Assembly (NCBI GenBank): GCA_052390035.1
Contig: JBQTHI010000169.1
Span: forward strand, 1-25,140
Direction of reading: 5' to 3'
DNA length: 25,140 nucleotides
Origin: JBQTHI01 sp052390035
GTDB taxonomy: Bacteria > Actinomycetota > Acidimicrobiia > Spongiisociales > ZC4RG35
This document shows, piece by piece, positions 14,485 through 21,571 of this stretch (positions within the stretch are counted from its first letter, which is position 1; each line of letters begins with the position of its first letter). The translations under genes and the position numbers were made by a program. The notes under the pieces are model-generated. The model saw only the letters and a program-made list of their open reading frames with translations, did not search any database and was not told the DNA's origin.

Positions 14485-15243
14485 ATGGACGATGCGTCTT
14501 TGCTTCTCCAACTAGCCCTGGCATTCGGGGGAGGGGTGGTCTCTTTTCTCTCGCCCTGTGTATTGCCACTGCTGCCCGGATATTTGTCAATGATGTCCGG
14601 ATATTCGGTGGGGGCGGTCATGGAAGGAGCGATCTCCTCCCGGCGCATGCTGCGGGTCGTGCTGTTGTTCATCGCCGGATTCACCGTGGTGTTCGCCGCC
14701 TTCGGAGCCACCGCCACCTCGCTCGGACGTTTCCTCGCAGCCAACCTTCCCACCGCCAGCCGCGTCGCCGGAATCGTGGTGATCGCTTTCGGGCTGTTGA
14801 TCATCGGCCTGGCTCTCTCTAACCGCGGCCTGCTCGGCACGCTGAACCGCGATCTGCGACCCCAAGTTCGTCCTTCACGCCTCGGCCAATGGGCACCACC
14901 AGTGATGGGAGCGTCCTTCGCCTTCGGCTGGACTCCCTGCATCGGCCCCATCCTCTCAGTGGTTCTCACCACCGCCGCCATCCAGGAAACCGTGGGACAG
15001 GGAGTGGCGCTCTTGATCGCCTATTCGCTCGGATTGGGAGCACCGTTCCTGGTCTCTGCCCTGGGTGTTCACCGCTTCTTCCGTCGTCTGCGGCCCTACC
15101 TGAAGCCGATCAACATCGGCTCGGGTGTCTTGCTCACCGCCTTCGGGCTTTTGATGGCCACCGGCAACCTGAACCGCCTCGCTTCGTTGGTGACACAGGT
15201 GATTATCAAGGTTCCGTTCCTCGAACGGCTCGCCTCAATCTGA
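14485..15243 (+). CDS. ccdA: CcdA/DsbD-like cytochrome c biogenesis membrane protein
   Basis: A 252-residue thiol-disulfide transporter that moves reducing power across the membrane to extracytoplasmic thioredoxin-like proteins, often for cytochrome c maturation. It has six hydrophobic helices and the two family cysteines in Pro-rich contexts: SFLSPCVLPLLP (C25) and FGWTPCIGP (C152). The ATG at 14485 is not preceded by a clear Shine-Dalgarno. The stop overlaps the trpE start (TGATG), so this gene appears to head the trp transcript. No ResB/ResC or TlpA partner lies in the window. Its link to tryptophan synthesis is probably transcriptional convenience rather than function. Confidence 0.9.
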   Translation: MDDASLLLQLALAFGGGVVSFLSPCVLPLLPGYLSMMSGYSVGAVMEGAISSRRMLRVVLLFIAGFTVVFAAFGATATSLGRFLAANLPTASRVAGIVVIAFGLLIIGLALSNRGLLGTLNRDLRPQVRPSRLGQWAPPVMGASFAFGWTPCIGPILSVVLTTAAIQETVGQGVALLIAYSLGLGAPFLVSALGVHRFFRRLRPYLKPINIGSGVLLTAFGLLMATGNLNRLASLVTQVIIKVPFLERLASI

Positions 15244-16697
15244 TGACCCGCCCTACGTTTGAAGAGTTTCTCGGACTCAGCTCCCGCTACCCGGTTGTGC
15301 CCGTGTGGGAGGTGGTGCTCGCCGACCGCGAAACCCCGGTCTCGGCATACGAGAAGCTGGTCGGGTCCCGCCCCGGTTTCCTACTCGAATCGGTGGAAGG
15401 CGGCGAACGATGGGCCCGGTGGTCGTTTCTCGGTTGGGACCCGGCCTTTACTCTGCTCTCCCGGGAGGGGAAGGTCGAAGGGGACATCGAGTTACCGGAC
15501 GGTGATCCGCTGATGGTCCTCGCCGAGGTGGTCAACCGATTCGCCACTCCGGATCTCGACGGGCTGCCGCCCCTCCACTCCGGAGTGGTGGGGTATCTCG
15601 GCTACGACTGCGTTCGCTATGTCGAGCGTCTCCCCGACCGCCCATCAGACGATCGCGGCCTCCCCGAGATGGCCTGGCAGGCAGTAGGGGCCCTGGCGGC
15701 CTTCGATCGCAATGAGCAGACCCTCACCCTGGTCCGCAACGTGTTCGTGGGCGACGACCCCGCCAGCCAATATCGACAGGCAACCGGTGCCATCTCCGCC
15801 GACATCGAACGGCTCGGAAGGGCAGGTCACCATAAGGTTCGACCGCGTCCCCGTGACCTGGCCTTGCCCGCGGTCGTCTCCACCATGGAGCGGGAGCGAT
15901 TCGAGCAGGCGGTCAACTCGGTGAAAGCATCGATCCGTCGGGGTGATGCATTTCAGGTCGTCCTATCACAACGGCTCGAGGCGGAGTTTTCCGGCGACCC
16001 GTTTGCCGTCTACAGGGCGTTGCGGGTCATCAACCCTTCGCCTTACCTCTTCTTTGTGCGGACCCCGGACGTGGCGGTGGTCGGTTCTTCCCCGGAACTC
16101 ATGACCAGGGTTCGGGACGGGCTGGTCTACAGCCGTCCGATTGCCGGGACCAAGCCCCGCGGCCAAAACCCGGAGGCCGATCGCCTCCTCGAAGAGGAAT
16201 TACTGGCCGACCCGAAGGAGAGAGCCGAGCACGTCATGTTGATCGACCTCACCCGCAACGACCTTGGCCGGGTCTGTGAATTCGGCACGGTGGCGGTGGA
16301 TGATCTGATGGTGGTGGAGCGTTATTCCCATGTGATGCATATGGTGTCCGGGGTATCCGGCAAGCTGCGGGCCGGACTGGGACCGATCGACGTGCTGCGG
16401 GCGACGTTTCCCCACGGCACCGTGTCGGGGGCGCCCAAGGTGGCGGCAATCTCGATCATCGACCAATTGGAACCGGTGGCCCGTGGTCCCTACGCCGGAG
16501 CGGTCGGATACATCGACTTCTCAGGCAACGTCGACACCGCCCTTTGCCTCCGGACCGTGGTTGTGGCCGACGGCAAGGCCTGGGTGCAGGCGGGGGCAGG
16601 GGTCGTCGCCGATTCCGACCCTGCCACCGAATACCAAGAGACGATGAACAAGGCGGCGGCGGCGCTCCACGCCGTGGCGATGGCGGCCCATGTCTAA
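15243..16697 (+). CDS. trpE: Anthranilate synthase component I
   Basis: 484 residues, the chorismate-binding subunit that makes anthranilate from chorismate using ammonia from TrpG. The N-terminal domain carries the feedback site LLES (47-50) with RWSFLG (59-64), which binds tryptophan in sensitive enzymes, so allosteric inhibition is expected. The chorismate-binding domain has GSSPELMTR, PIAGTKPRG, the E-x4-LLADPKERAEHVMLIDLTRNDLG block, and HGTVSGAPK. The ATG at 15243 lies in the TGATG overlap with ccdA; the longer frame back to 14889 runs inside ccdA and is rejected. No trpG follows, so the glutaminase subunit must be encoded elsewhere. No leader peptide rich in Trp codons is visible upstream. 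Confidence 0.96.
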   Translation: MTRPTFEEFLGLSSRYPVVPVWEVVLADRETPVSAYEKLVGSRPGFLLESVEGGERWARWSFLGWDPAFTLLSREGKVEGDIELPDGDPLMVLAEVVNRFATPDLDGLPPLHSGVVGYLGYDCVRYVERLPDRPSDDRGLPEMAWQAVGALAAFDRNEQTLTLVRNVFVGDDPASQYRQATGAISADIERLGRAGHHKVRPRPRDLALPAVVSTMERERFEQAVNSVKASIRRGDAFQVVLSQRLEAEFSGDPFAVYRALRVINPSPYLFFVRTPDVAVVGSSPELMTRVRDGLVYSRPIAGTKPRGQNPEADRLLEEELLADPKERAEHVMLIDLTRNDLGRVCEFGTVAVDDLMVVERYSHVMHMVSGVSGKLRAGLGPIDVLRATFPHGTVSGAPKVAAISIIDQLEPVARGPYAGAVGYIDFSGNVDTALCLRTVVVADGKAWVQAGAGVVADSDPATEYQETMNKAAAALHAVAMAAHV

Positions 16698-17472
16698 CCG
16701 GGGTCGCCGGATCACCGGCCTCCACGAGCGAGTCAGGGTGGAAGGCCCAGACGCCCGCAAGTTCCTCGACGGCCTGCTCAGCCAGGACCTGGAAAAGCTC
16801 GAACCGGACCGAGCCGTCCGTTCGTTTTTGCTTACGCCACAGGGGAAGATCCGGTCGCTCTTGTGGGTCGCCGGGGAGGGCGAGCAGGTAGATATGTTCA
16901 CCGACGCCGGGATCGGTGGGCGGGTCGCTTCCGATCTGGCGGCCTACAAGATCAGGGTGAAGGCCATTATCGGCCAGCCCGAGCCGGTGACCACCCTGGT
17001 TGGGACACTCCCCGACGGAGCCGTCGCCGCCCCACTCGGTGAGACAATTCGCGGATTCATCGTTTCGGAGGTTGATCTGGCGGTGATGACTACTGACGAG
17101 TGGACGGCGATGCGATTGCAGGCAGGAGAGCCGGTCATGGACGTTGACATCGACGACAAGACCATCCCCCAGGAGACCGGCCTGGTCGACGAGGCGGTGT
17201 CGTTTACCAAAGGCTGTTATCTCGGTCAAGAACTGGTAGCCCGCCTCGACAGCCGGGGCGGGAGGGTCAACCGTCACCTCCGCCGGCTTCTGCTTGCCTC
17301 CAGCGTCGCCGTCCCCGCCCCGGTAACCCTCGCCGGAGATGAAGCGGGGGAACTCACCTCCGCGGCCACCACCACCGACGGTCTCCGCCTCGGCATGGGA
17401 ATGCTCCACCGTCGGGTGGAGCCAGGTGCCATCGTCAATGTCGCCGGGGTCGACGCCGAAGTCATCGCCTAA
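16690..17472 (+). CDS. ygfZ: YgfZ/GcvT-like folate-binding protein
   Basis: A 260-residue member of the YgfZ/GcvT family. YgfZ proteins bind tetrahydrofolate and support iron-sulfur cluster assembly or repair. The signature KGCYLGQE is at 174-181 with the key C176, preceded by IPQETGLVDEAVSFT. The N-terminal half has LDGLLSQDLEKL (26-37), typical of the GcvT fold. It overlaps trpE by eight bases. Its place in a trp operon is unusual; in mycobacteria a membrane-protein gene (Rv1610) sits between trpE and trpC. The shared feature may only be position. The role in this pathway is not known. Confidence 0.9.
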   Translation: MSNRGRRITGLHERVRVEGPDARKFLDGLLSQDLEKLEPDRAVRSFLLTPQGKIRSLLWVAGEGEQVDMFTDAGIGGRVASDLAAYKIRVKAIIGQPEPVTTLVGTLPDGAVAAPLGETIRGFIVSEVDLAVMTTDEWTAMRLQAGEPVMDVDIDDKTIPQETGLVDEAVSFTKGCYLGQELVARLDSRGGRVNRHLRRLLLASSVAVPAPVTLAGDEAGELTSAATTTDGLRLGMGMLHRRVEPGAIVNVAGVDAEVIA

Positions 17473-17477
17473 CCCCA

Positions 17478-17526
17478 AACCCAGGGTTCCAGTCAACGAT
17501 CTCGTTGGTTGCAGCCCCAAGTTCGG
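17478..17526 (+). repeat. 49-bp direct repeat, copy 1
   Basis: It lies in the 82-base ygfZ-trpC gap, beginning six bases after the ygfZ stop. It matches 21003-21051 at 46 of 49 positions; all three differences are transitions. The left end is a palindrome, AACCCAGGGTT (17478-17488). It shares no extended similarity beyond the ends. Confidence 0.85.
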
Positions 17527-17554
17527 CAACAACTTGCCCGCCTACCATTCGAGG

Positions 17555-18316
17555 ATGCTCGAACGGATCCTCGACAGCACCCGATCCCGGCTGGCCGATC
17601 TCCGCAGTCGTCGGGGGGCAGTGATGGAGCGGGCGGAAGGTGCACCTCCGCCGCCCTCGTTCGAGAAGGCGCTCACCGTGCCGGGTCTCGCAGTTATTGC
17701 CGAGATCAAAAGGCGCTCGCCATCACGGGGTGATCTGGCGCCGCTGCTCGATCCGCTTGAGCAGGCCCGCCGGTACGCCGAAGGTGGCGCTGACGCGCTC
17801 TCGGTTTTGACCGAGCCCGTTTTCTTTGGGGGAGACCCCGACGATCTCTCGGGGGCTCGGGAGGCTTCCGGCCTTCCCGTCCTGCGAAAGGACTTCGTTC
17901 TCGAACCGCTCCAGGTTTGGGAGGCGAGGGCACTGGGGGCGTCCGCCATCCTGCTGATCGTGGCCGCGCTCAGCTCGAAAGAGCTGGCCGGGTTGATCGA
18001 CGACGCCCATCAGGCGGGCCTCGACCCACTGGTCGAGGTGCACACCTCCGACGAGGCTCGCCTCGCCCTCGATGTCGGGGCCCGGCTGGTCGGCGTCAAC
18101 AACCGTGATCTGACAACCTTCGAGGTGGATCTGGCCACCGCCGAGGAGATCGCCCCCTACCTAACCGGAGCAACCTTGACCGTGGCCGAGTCGGGAATCC
18201 GCCACCGGGACGACGCCGCCCGCATGCGAGCCGCCGGCTTCGACGCCGTGTTGGTCGGAGAGGCTTTGGTGCAGAGCGACGATCCTGCTCGCCTGGTGGC
18301 AGAGCTGAAGGGATGA
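17555..18316 (+). CDS. trpC: Indole-3-glycerol phosphate synthase
   Basis: A 253-residue TIM-barrel enzyme converting CdRP to indole-3-glycerol phosphate. Active-site residues are present: E50 and K52 in VIAEIKRRSPSRG, K112 in VLRKDFVLEP, E161 in LVEVHT, N182 in GVNNRDL, and E212/S213 in VAESGI. It is monofunctional, with no fused TrpF domain. ATG 17555 is chosen because the family starts with ML-x-R/K-I; the frame remains open upstream through the repeat to 17339, but that part overlaps ygfZ. The 82-base gap before it is the only real break in the operon and contains repeat copy 1, so an internal promoter or regulatory site is possible. The stop overlaps trpF (ATGA). Confidence 0.96.
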   Translation: MLERILDSTRSRLADLRSRRGAVMERAEGAPPPPSFEKALTVPGLAVIAEIKRRSPSRGDLAPLLDPLEQARRYAEGGADALSVLTEPVFFGGDPDDLSGAREASGLPVLRKDFVLEPLQVWEARALGASAILLIVAALSSKELAGLIDDAHQAGLDPLVEVHTSDEARLALDVGARLVGVNNRDLTTFEVDLATAEEIAPYLTGATLTVAESGIRHRDDAARMRAAGFDAVLVGEALVQSDDPARLVAELKG

Positions 18317-18924
18317 CCGGCCGCTCCATCCCGTGGGTGAAGGTCTGCGGAATTACCTTGGAAAAGGATGTGGAGGTAGCGATAACGGCTGGGGCCGACG
18401 CCGTCGGATTGGTGGTGGTGCCCGAGTCACCACGCGCCATCACCTATGACCGAGCGGCCCAACTTGCCGCCGTAGCTGAGGTCGAAACAATTCTACTGAC
18501 CAAAGATCTCGACCCGGAGGACCTCGTCGGCGCGGCCATCGCCACTGGAGTCGACGGGGTGCAGCCCTATGGGCGCCACGCCGGGGAGGCGGCCGCCGCC
18601 GCGGTCGAGGTCGGACTGAGAGTGTTGCGTCCAATCAGTGTCGAAGTCGACCTGGCCACCATTCCTATCGGACAGATCCCTCTCATCGACCAACGTGATA
18701 GGGGTCTGCTCGGAGGAACCGGGGTGGAGATCGACCGTTCCCTCCTACCCGCCACCGAGCGGGCATACGTGCTTGCGGGTGGGCTCGGTCCCAACAACGT
18801 TGCACTCGCGGTGCGTCAGGTTCGCCCGTGGGGTGTCGATGCCTCATCGCGGCTCGAAACCGCCCCCGGCATCAAAGATCCCCAGCTCGTCATCCGGTTC
18901 GTTCGGGCAGCCAAACAGGCGTGA
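18313..18924 (+). CDS. trpF: Phosphoribosylanthranilate isomerase
   Basis: A 203-residue TIM-barrel isomerase acting between TrpD and TrpC. The general base is C12 in WVKVCGIT (8-15) and the general acid is probably D126 in IPLIDQ. LLGGTGVEIDRSLL (132-145) and GLGPNNV (158-164) bind phosphate, and GVDASSRLE (174-182) with PGIKD (185-189) closes the barrel. Some positions depart from the consensus: VDGVQPYG replaces the common VDxVQLHG. Many actinobacteria lack TrpF and use the bifunctional HisA/TrpF enzyme PriA, so a dedicated copy is notable. It overlaps trpC (ATGA) and trpB (GTGA). Confidence 0.93.
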   Translation: MTGRSIPWVKVCGITLEKDVEVAITAGADAVGLVVVPESPRAITYDRAAQLAAVAEVETILLTKDLDPEDLVGAAIATGVDGVQPYGRHAGEAAAAAVEVGLRVLRPISVEVDLATIPIGQIPLIDQRDRGLLGGTGVEIDRSLLPATERAYVLAGGLGPNNVALAVRQVRPWGVDASSRLETAPGIKDPQLVIRFVRAAKQA

Positions 18925-20099
18925 TCCCGACCCGGCTTGCCCGACCGGACAGCAGCGGACGTTTTGGCGACTATGGAGGCAGATTTGCCCCCGAGACGCT
19001 GATGCCCGCCCTCGTCGAGTTGGAGGGTGAGTTCGAACGGGCCTGGAGCGACCCAGCGTTCGTGGCCGAATATCGTCGTTGGCTCACCGACTTTGTGGGG
19101 CGGCCTACGCCGCTACAGCCCGCACATCGGCTGTCCGCCAAACTCGGCGTCGAGGTGCTGCTGAAACGGGAGGACCTCGCTCACACTGGGGCGCACAAGA
19201 TCAACAACGCCATCGGTCAGGCGCTTTTGACCAGGCGGATGGGAAAACCACGTGTCATTGCCGAAACCGGCGCAGGCCAACATGGGGTGGCGACCGCCAC
19301 CGCAGCCGCCGCCCTTGGACTCGAATGCCAGGTGTTCATGGGTAGGGTCGACATCGAACGTCAAGCACTCAACGTGCAACGGATGGAGCTGCTCGGCGCC
19401 GAGGTCATCCCGGTCAGTTCGGGAGCGGGGACTTTGAAGGACGCCGTCTCCGAAGCGATGCGGGACTGGGTACGAACAGTCGAACGTACCCACTATGTGA
19501 TCGGTTCCGTGGTTGGCCCCCATCCTTTCCCGTGGCTGGTTCGCGAGTTCCAGCGGGTCATAGGCGAGGAGTGTCTCGACCAACTGGGCGATCACTTGCC
19601 CGATGTGGCGGTGGCCTGTGTGGGAGGTGGGTCCAACTCGATCGGCCTCTTCTACCCCCTGGCCGGAACCGGAGTCGAACTGGTGGGAGTCGAGGCCGGC
19701 GGCGAGGGAATCGAAACCGGGCGACATGGAGCGTCGATCAATGCTGGCCGACCCGGGGTCATCCATGGCACCCGCACCTACATGTTGCAAGACGCCGACG
19801 GGCAAGTGGAGGAGGCCCATTCGATCTCGGCCGGGCTGGATTATCCGGGGGTCGGTCCCGAGCATGCCTACTTTCATGACTCAGGCATCGCCACCTACGA
19901 CACCGCCACCGACCGAGAAGCGTTGGAGGCCGTCGATCTCCTCTCCCGCACCGAAGGGATCATCCCGGCGCTCGAACCCGCCCATGCCATCGCCTGGCTC
20001 ACGCGCAACGCCCGCTCGCTTGCCGGGAAGACGGTTCTGGTGAGCCTGAGCGGTCGTGGCGACAAAGACCTGCAGACCATCGCCGCTCACCGGCTATGA
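18921..20099 (+). CDS. trpB: Tryptophan synthase beta chain
   Basis: A 392-residue PLP enzyme joining indole and serine. PLP lysine K93 lies in HTGAHKINNAIGQ (88-100); GGGSNSIG binds the cofactor phosphate and SGRGDKD ends the barrel near the C terminus. DSSGRFGDYGGRFAPETLMP (10-29) is the standard TrpB N terminus. GTG 18921 overlaps the trpF stop (GTGA) and gives the expected length; the longer frame to 18828 lies inside trpF and is rejected. It is TrpB1-like by length and by adjacency to trpA. Confidence 0.97.
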   Translation: MIPTRLARPDSSGRFGDYGGRFAPETLMPALVELEGEFERAWSDPAFVAEYRRWLTDFVGRPTPLQPAHRLSAKLGVEVLLKREDLAHTGAHKINNAIGQALLTRRMGKPRVIAETGAGQHGVATATAAAALGLECQVFMGRVDIERQALNVQRMELLGAEVIPVSSGAGTLKDAVSEAMRDWVRTVERTHYVIGSVVGPHPFPWLVREFQRVIGEECLDQLGDHLPDVAVACVGGGSNSIGLFYPLAGTGVELVGVEAGGEGIETGRHGASINAGRPGVIHGTRTYMLQDADGQVEEAHSISAGLDYPGVGPEHAYFHDSGIATYDTATDREALEAVDLLSRTEGIIPALEPAHAIAWLTRNARSLAGKTVLVSLSGRGDKDLQTIAAHRL

Positions 20100-20887
20100 G
20101 TTCCGGACAGGCACAAATCCGGGCCACGCTCGGTGAAGGTAAGGCGCTGCTGCCTTATCTCACCGCCGGACTGCCCCACCCAGACCGTTCAGTGGAGCTC
20201 TATGTGGCGATGGCCGCGGCGGGCGCCGACGCCTTCGAGGTGGGAATTCCCTATTCCGATCCGCTGATGGATGGGCCGGTGATCATGCGGGGAAGTCACG
20301 CCGCACTTCGGGCCGGGACGACCCCCGACGTGGCGCTTCGCATCCTTTCCCGAGTGGTGGAATCGACCGGCAAGCCCGCTCTGGCGATGACGTACGCGAA
20401 CCCGGTTATGCAAATTGGTTGGGATCGCTTCGCCGGACAGCTGGCCAACGCAGGAGCCGTCGGGCTGATCGTCCCCGATCTTCCGTGGGAGGAATCAGGT
20501 CCGCTCGCCGACGCCTGTCGGCGGGCGGGAGTTGGACTGGTTCAGTTCGTGTCGCCGATGACCGGATCGGAGAGGATTCGTCGGGTGGCCGAGTCCGACC
20601 CGGCGTTTCTCTACGGGGTGTCGGATATGGGAGTCACCGGTGAGCGTCACCACGTCAGCCCCCACGTGGCCGGACTGTCGGAGAGGGTCCGGACGGTGAC
20701 CAAGGTACCGCTGGTGTTGGGAGTGGGGATCACGACCCCCGAGCAGGCCCGGGCGGTTCGCCATCTGGCCGACGGCGTGATCGTCGGGACGGCGCTGGTC
20801 AGACGGGTGCTCGAAGCCGAAACGCCGGAAATAGCCGTCCGGTCGGTGGGGGAGGCGGTCGCCGACTTCAAAGCGGCCCTCAACTAG
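20096..20887 (+). CDS. trpA: Tryptophan synthase alpha chain
   Basis: A 263-residue TIM-barrel lyase releasing indole from indole-3-glycerol phosphate and passing it to TrpB. The catalytic pair is E48 in FEVGIPYSDP and D59 in PLMDGPV, matching E49/D60 of the enteric enzyme. VPDLPWEES and GVSDMGVTGER are the flexible-loop and phosphate-binding blocks; PLVLGVGITTPEQ follows. The start overlaps the trpB stop (ATGA). Its stop lies only six bases from the 3' end of the convergent tRNA-Leu gene, so transcription of the trp operon probably runs antisense into the tRNA unless it stops abruptly. Confidence 0.96.
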   Translation: MSSGQAQIRATLGEGKALLPYLTAGLPHPDRSVELYVAMAAAGADAFEVGIPYSDPLMDGPVIMRGSHAALRAGTTPDVALRILSRVVESTGKPALAMTYANPVMQIGWDRFAGQLANAGAVGLIVPDLPWEESGPLADACRRAGVGLVQFVSPMTGSERIRRVAESDPAFLYGVSDMGVTGERHHVSPHVAGLSERVRTVTKVPLVLGVGITTPEQARAVRHLADGVIVGTALVRRVLEAETPEIAVRSVGEAVADFKAALN

Positions 20888-20893
20888 CACCTG

Positions 20894-20977
20894 TGCCGGA
20901 GGCGGGACTCGAACCCGCACGCGGTTTCCCGCAATGGATTTTGAGTCCATCTCGGCTGCCAATTTCGACACTCCGGC
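20894..20977 (-). tRNA. tRNA-Leu (anticodon CAA)
   Basis: 84 bases, class II. The acceptor stem GCCGGAG/CTCCGGC, with discriminator A, is complete. The anticodon loop CTCAAAA gives CAA, reading UUG. The long variable arm (GCGGGAAACCGC) and T-arm GCGGGTTCGAGTCCCGC fit bacterial tRNA-Leu. CCA is not encoded. Confidence 0.95.
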
Positions 20978-20985
20978 GCAATAAG

Positions 20986-20991
20986 ATTTTA
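20986..20991 (-). promoter_or_regulatory. -10 box of the tRNA-Leu promoter
   Basis: TAAAAT on the minus strand lies eight bases from the mature tRNA 5' end, a near-consensus -10 box. No good -35 box is seen at 17 bases; that position (21009-21014) is already inside repeat copy 2. Confidence 0.6.
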
Positions 20992-21002
20992 GGAGACCAG
21001 CG

Positions 21003-21051
21003 AACCCAGGGTTCCAGTCGATGATCTCGTTGGTTACAGCCCCAAGTTCGG
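21003..21051 (+). repeat. 49-bp direct repeat, copy 2
   Basis: The same orientation as copy 1 at 17478-17526, 46/49 identical. It begins 26 bases from the tRNA-Leu 5' end and overlaps the expected -35 region of its promoter. The palindrome extends here to GAACCCAGGGTTC (21002-21014). Confidence 0.85.
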
Positions 21052-21274
21052 GTCTTGCCGGGGCGGGAAGGCCATGCCGGGGCCCACCCAAAACCTGGGA
21101 AAAACAATCCCAGAACCCGTCGAGACCGGCCTGTAACGTGAATCAAGCAACGGCCACTCGAGTCCACATCCTTTGCCGCATCCCCCCACTCCCCACTCCC
21201 TGGCTGAGGATGGTCGGGCGTTGACGGTGGCCGTTGCTACCTTTCCCAACCCGGGCCGGCTCTATGGTTGGTAC
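21052..21274. other. Non-coding region before the polA unit
   Basis: No gene seen. It contains a hairpin CTGGGA/TCCCAG (21095-21113, seven-base A-rich loop), two copies of TGCCGGGG (21056 and 21075), a C-rich run (21182-21200), and a 12-bp inverted repeat with arms 21146-21157 and 21227-21238. TATGGT at 21263-21268 ends six bases before the ATG at 21275, consistent with a leaderless promoter for the next gene, although no matching -35 box is evident. Confidence 0.5.
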
Positions 21275-21544
21275 ATGCCGGGCCGGACGGAGCGGAAGCT
21301 GCTGAGCGTTCTCGATGAACTTGCCAGGGCCTCCGAGGAGCGGCGCCTGGTAGAGGCCGAACTGGAGGCACATCGCCACATCAATGACGATGCCCAACGA
21401 GATGCCACCCTCGGGATCGATCGTCTGGAGGCCACCGCAACCCGTGATGACGTGGCCCGATTCGAGCGGGTGCTTGCCGAGCTCAGCGAGCGAATAGGCC
21501 GGCTCGACCGAGAACGGCTCACCCTCCAACGCCGTCTCGGCTAA
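21275..21544 (+). CDS. Small coiled-coil protein, function unknown
   Basis: An 89-residue protein from ATG 21275, starting MPGRTERKLLSVLDELARAS. Almost the whole length is charged and helical with leucines in heptad-like spacing (8-50 and 60-88), so it is probably a dimeric coiled coil. It has no cysteines, no membrane helix and no zinc motif. The frame runs back to 21173, but those 34 residues are Pro-rich and non-helical and cross an inverted repeat. A TANNNT box six bases before the ATG supports this start. The gap to polA is 27 bases, so the two are probably cotranscribed. No family recognised. Confidence 0.7.
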   Translation: MPGRTERKLLSVLDELARASEERRLVEAELEAHRHINDDAQRDATLGIDRLEATATRDDVARFERVLAELSERIGRLDRERLTLQRRLG

Positions 21545-21571
21545 CTGCCACAATCACCCACGACGACCCGC

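Noticed and set aside
16456..17532. A 358-residue minus-strand frame opposite ygfZ
   Set aside because: No family features; ygfZ on the plus strand has its full signature.
17473..17554. A trp attenuator in the ygfZ-trpC gap
   Set aside because: No Trp-rich leader peptide and no terminator with a U-tract; the gap is mostly repeat copy 1.
20495..21091. Minus-strand frame through tRNA-Leu and repeat copy 2
   Set aside because: The peptide contains VRVRVPPPAQV, a common false translation of tRNA genes. It does include the repeat's conserved-looking frame, noted in the findings, but not as a gene.
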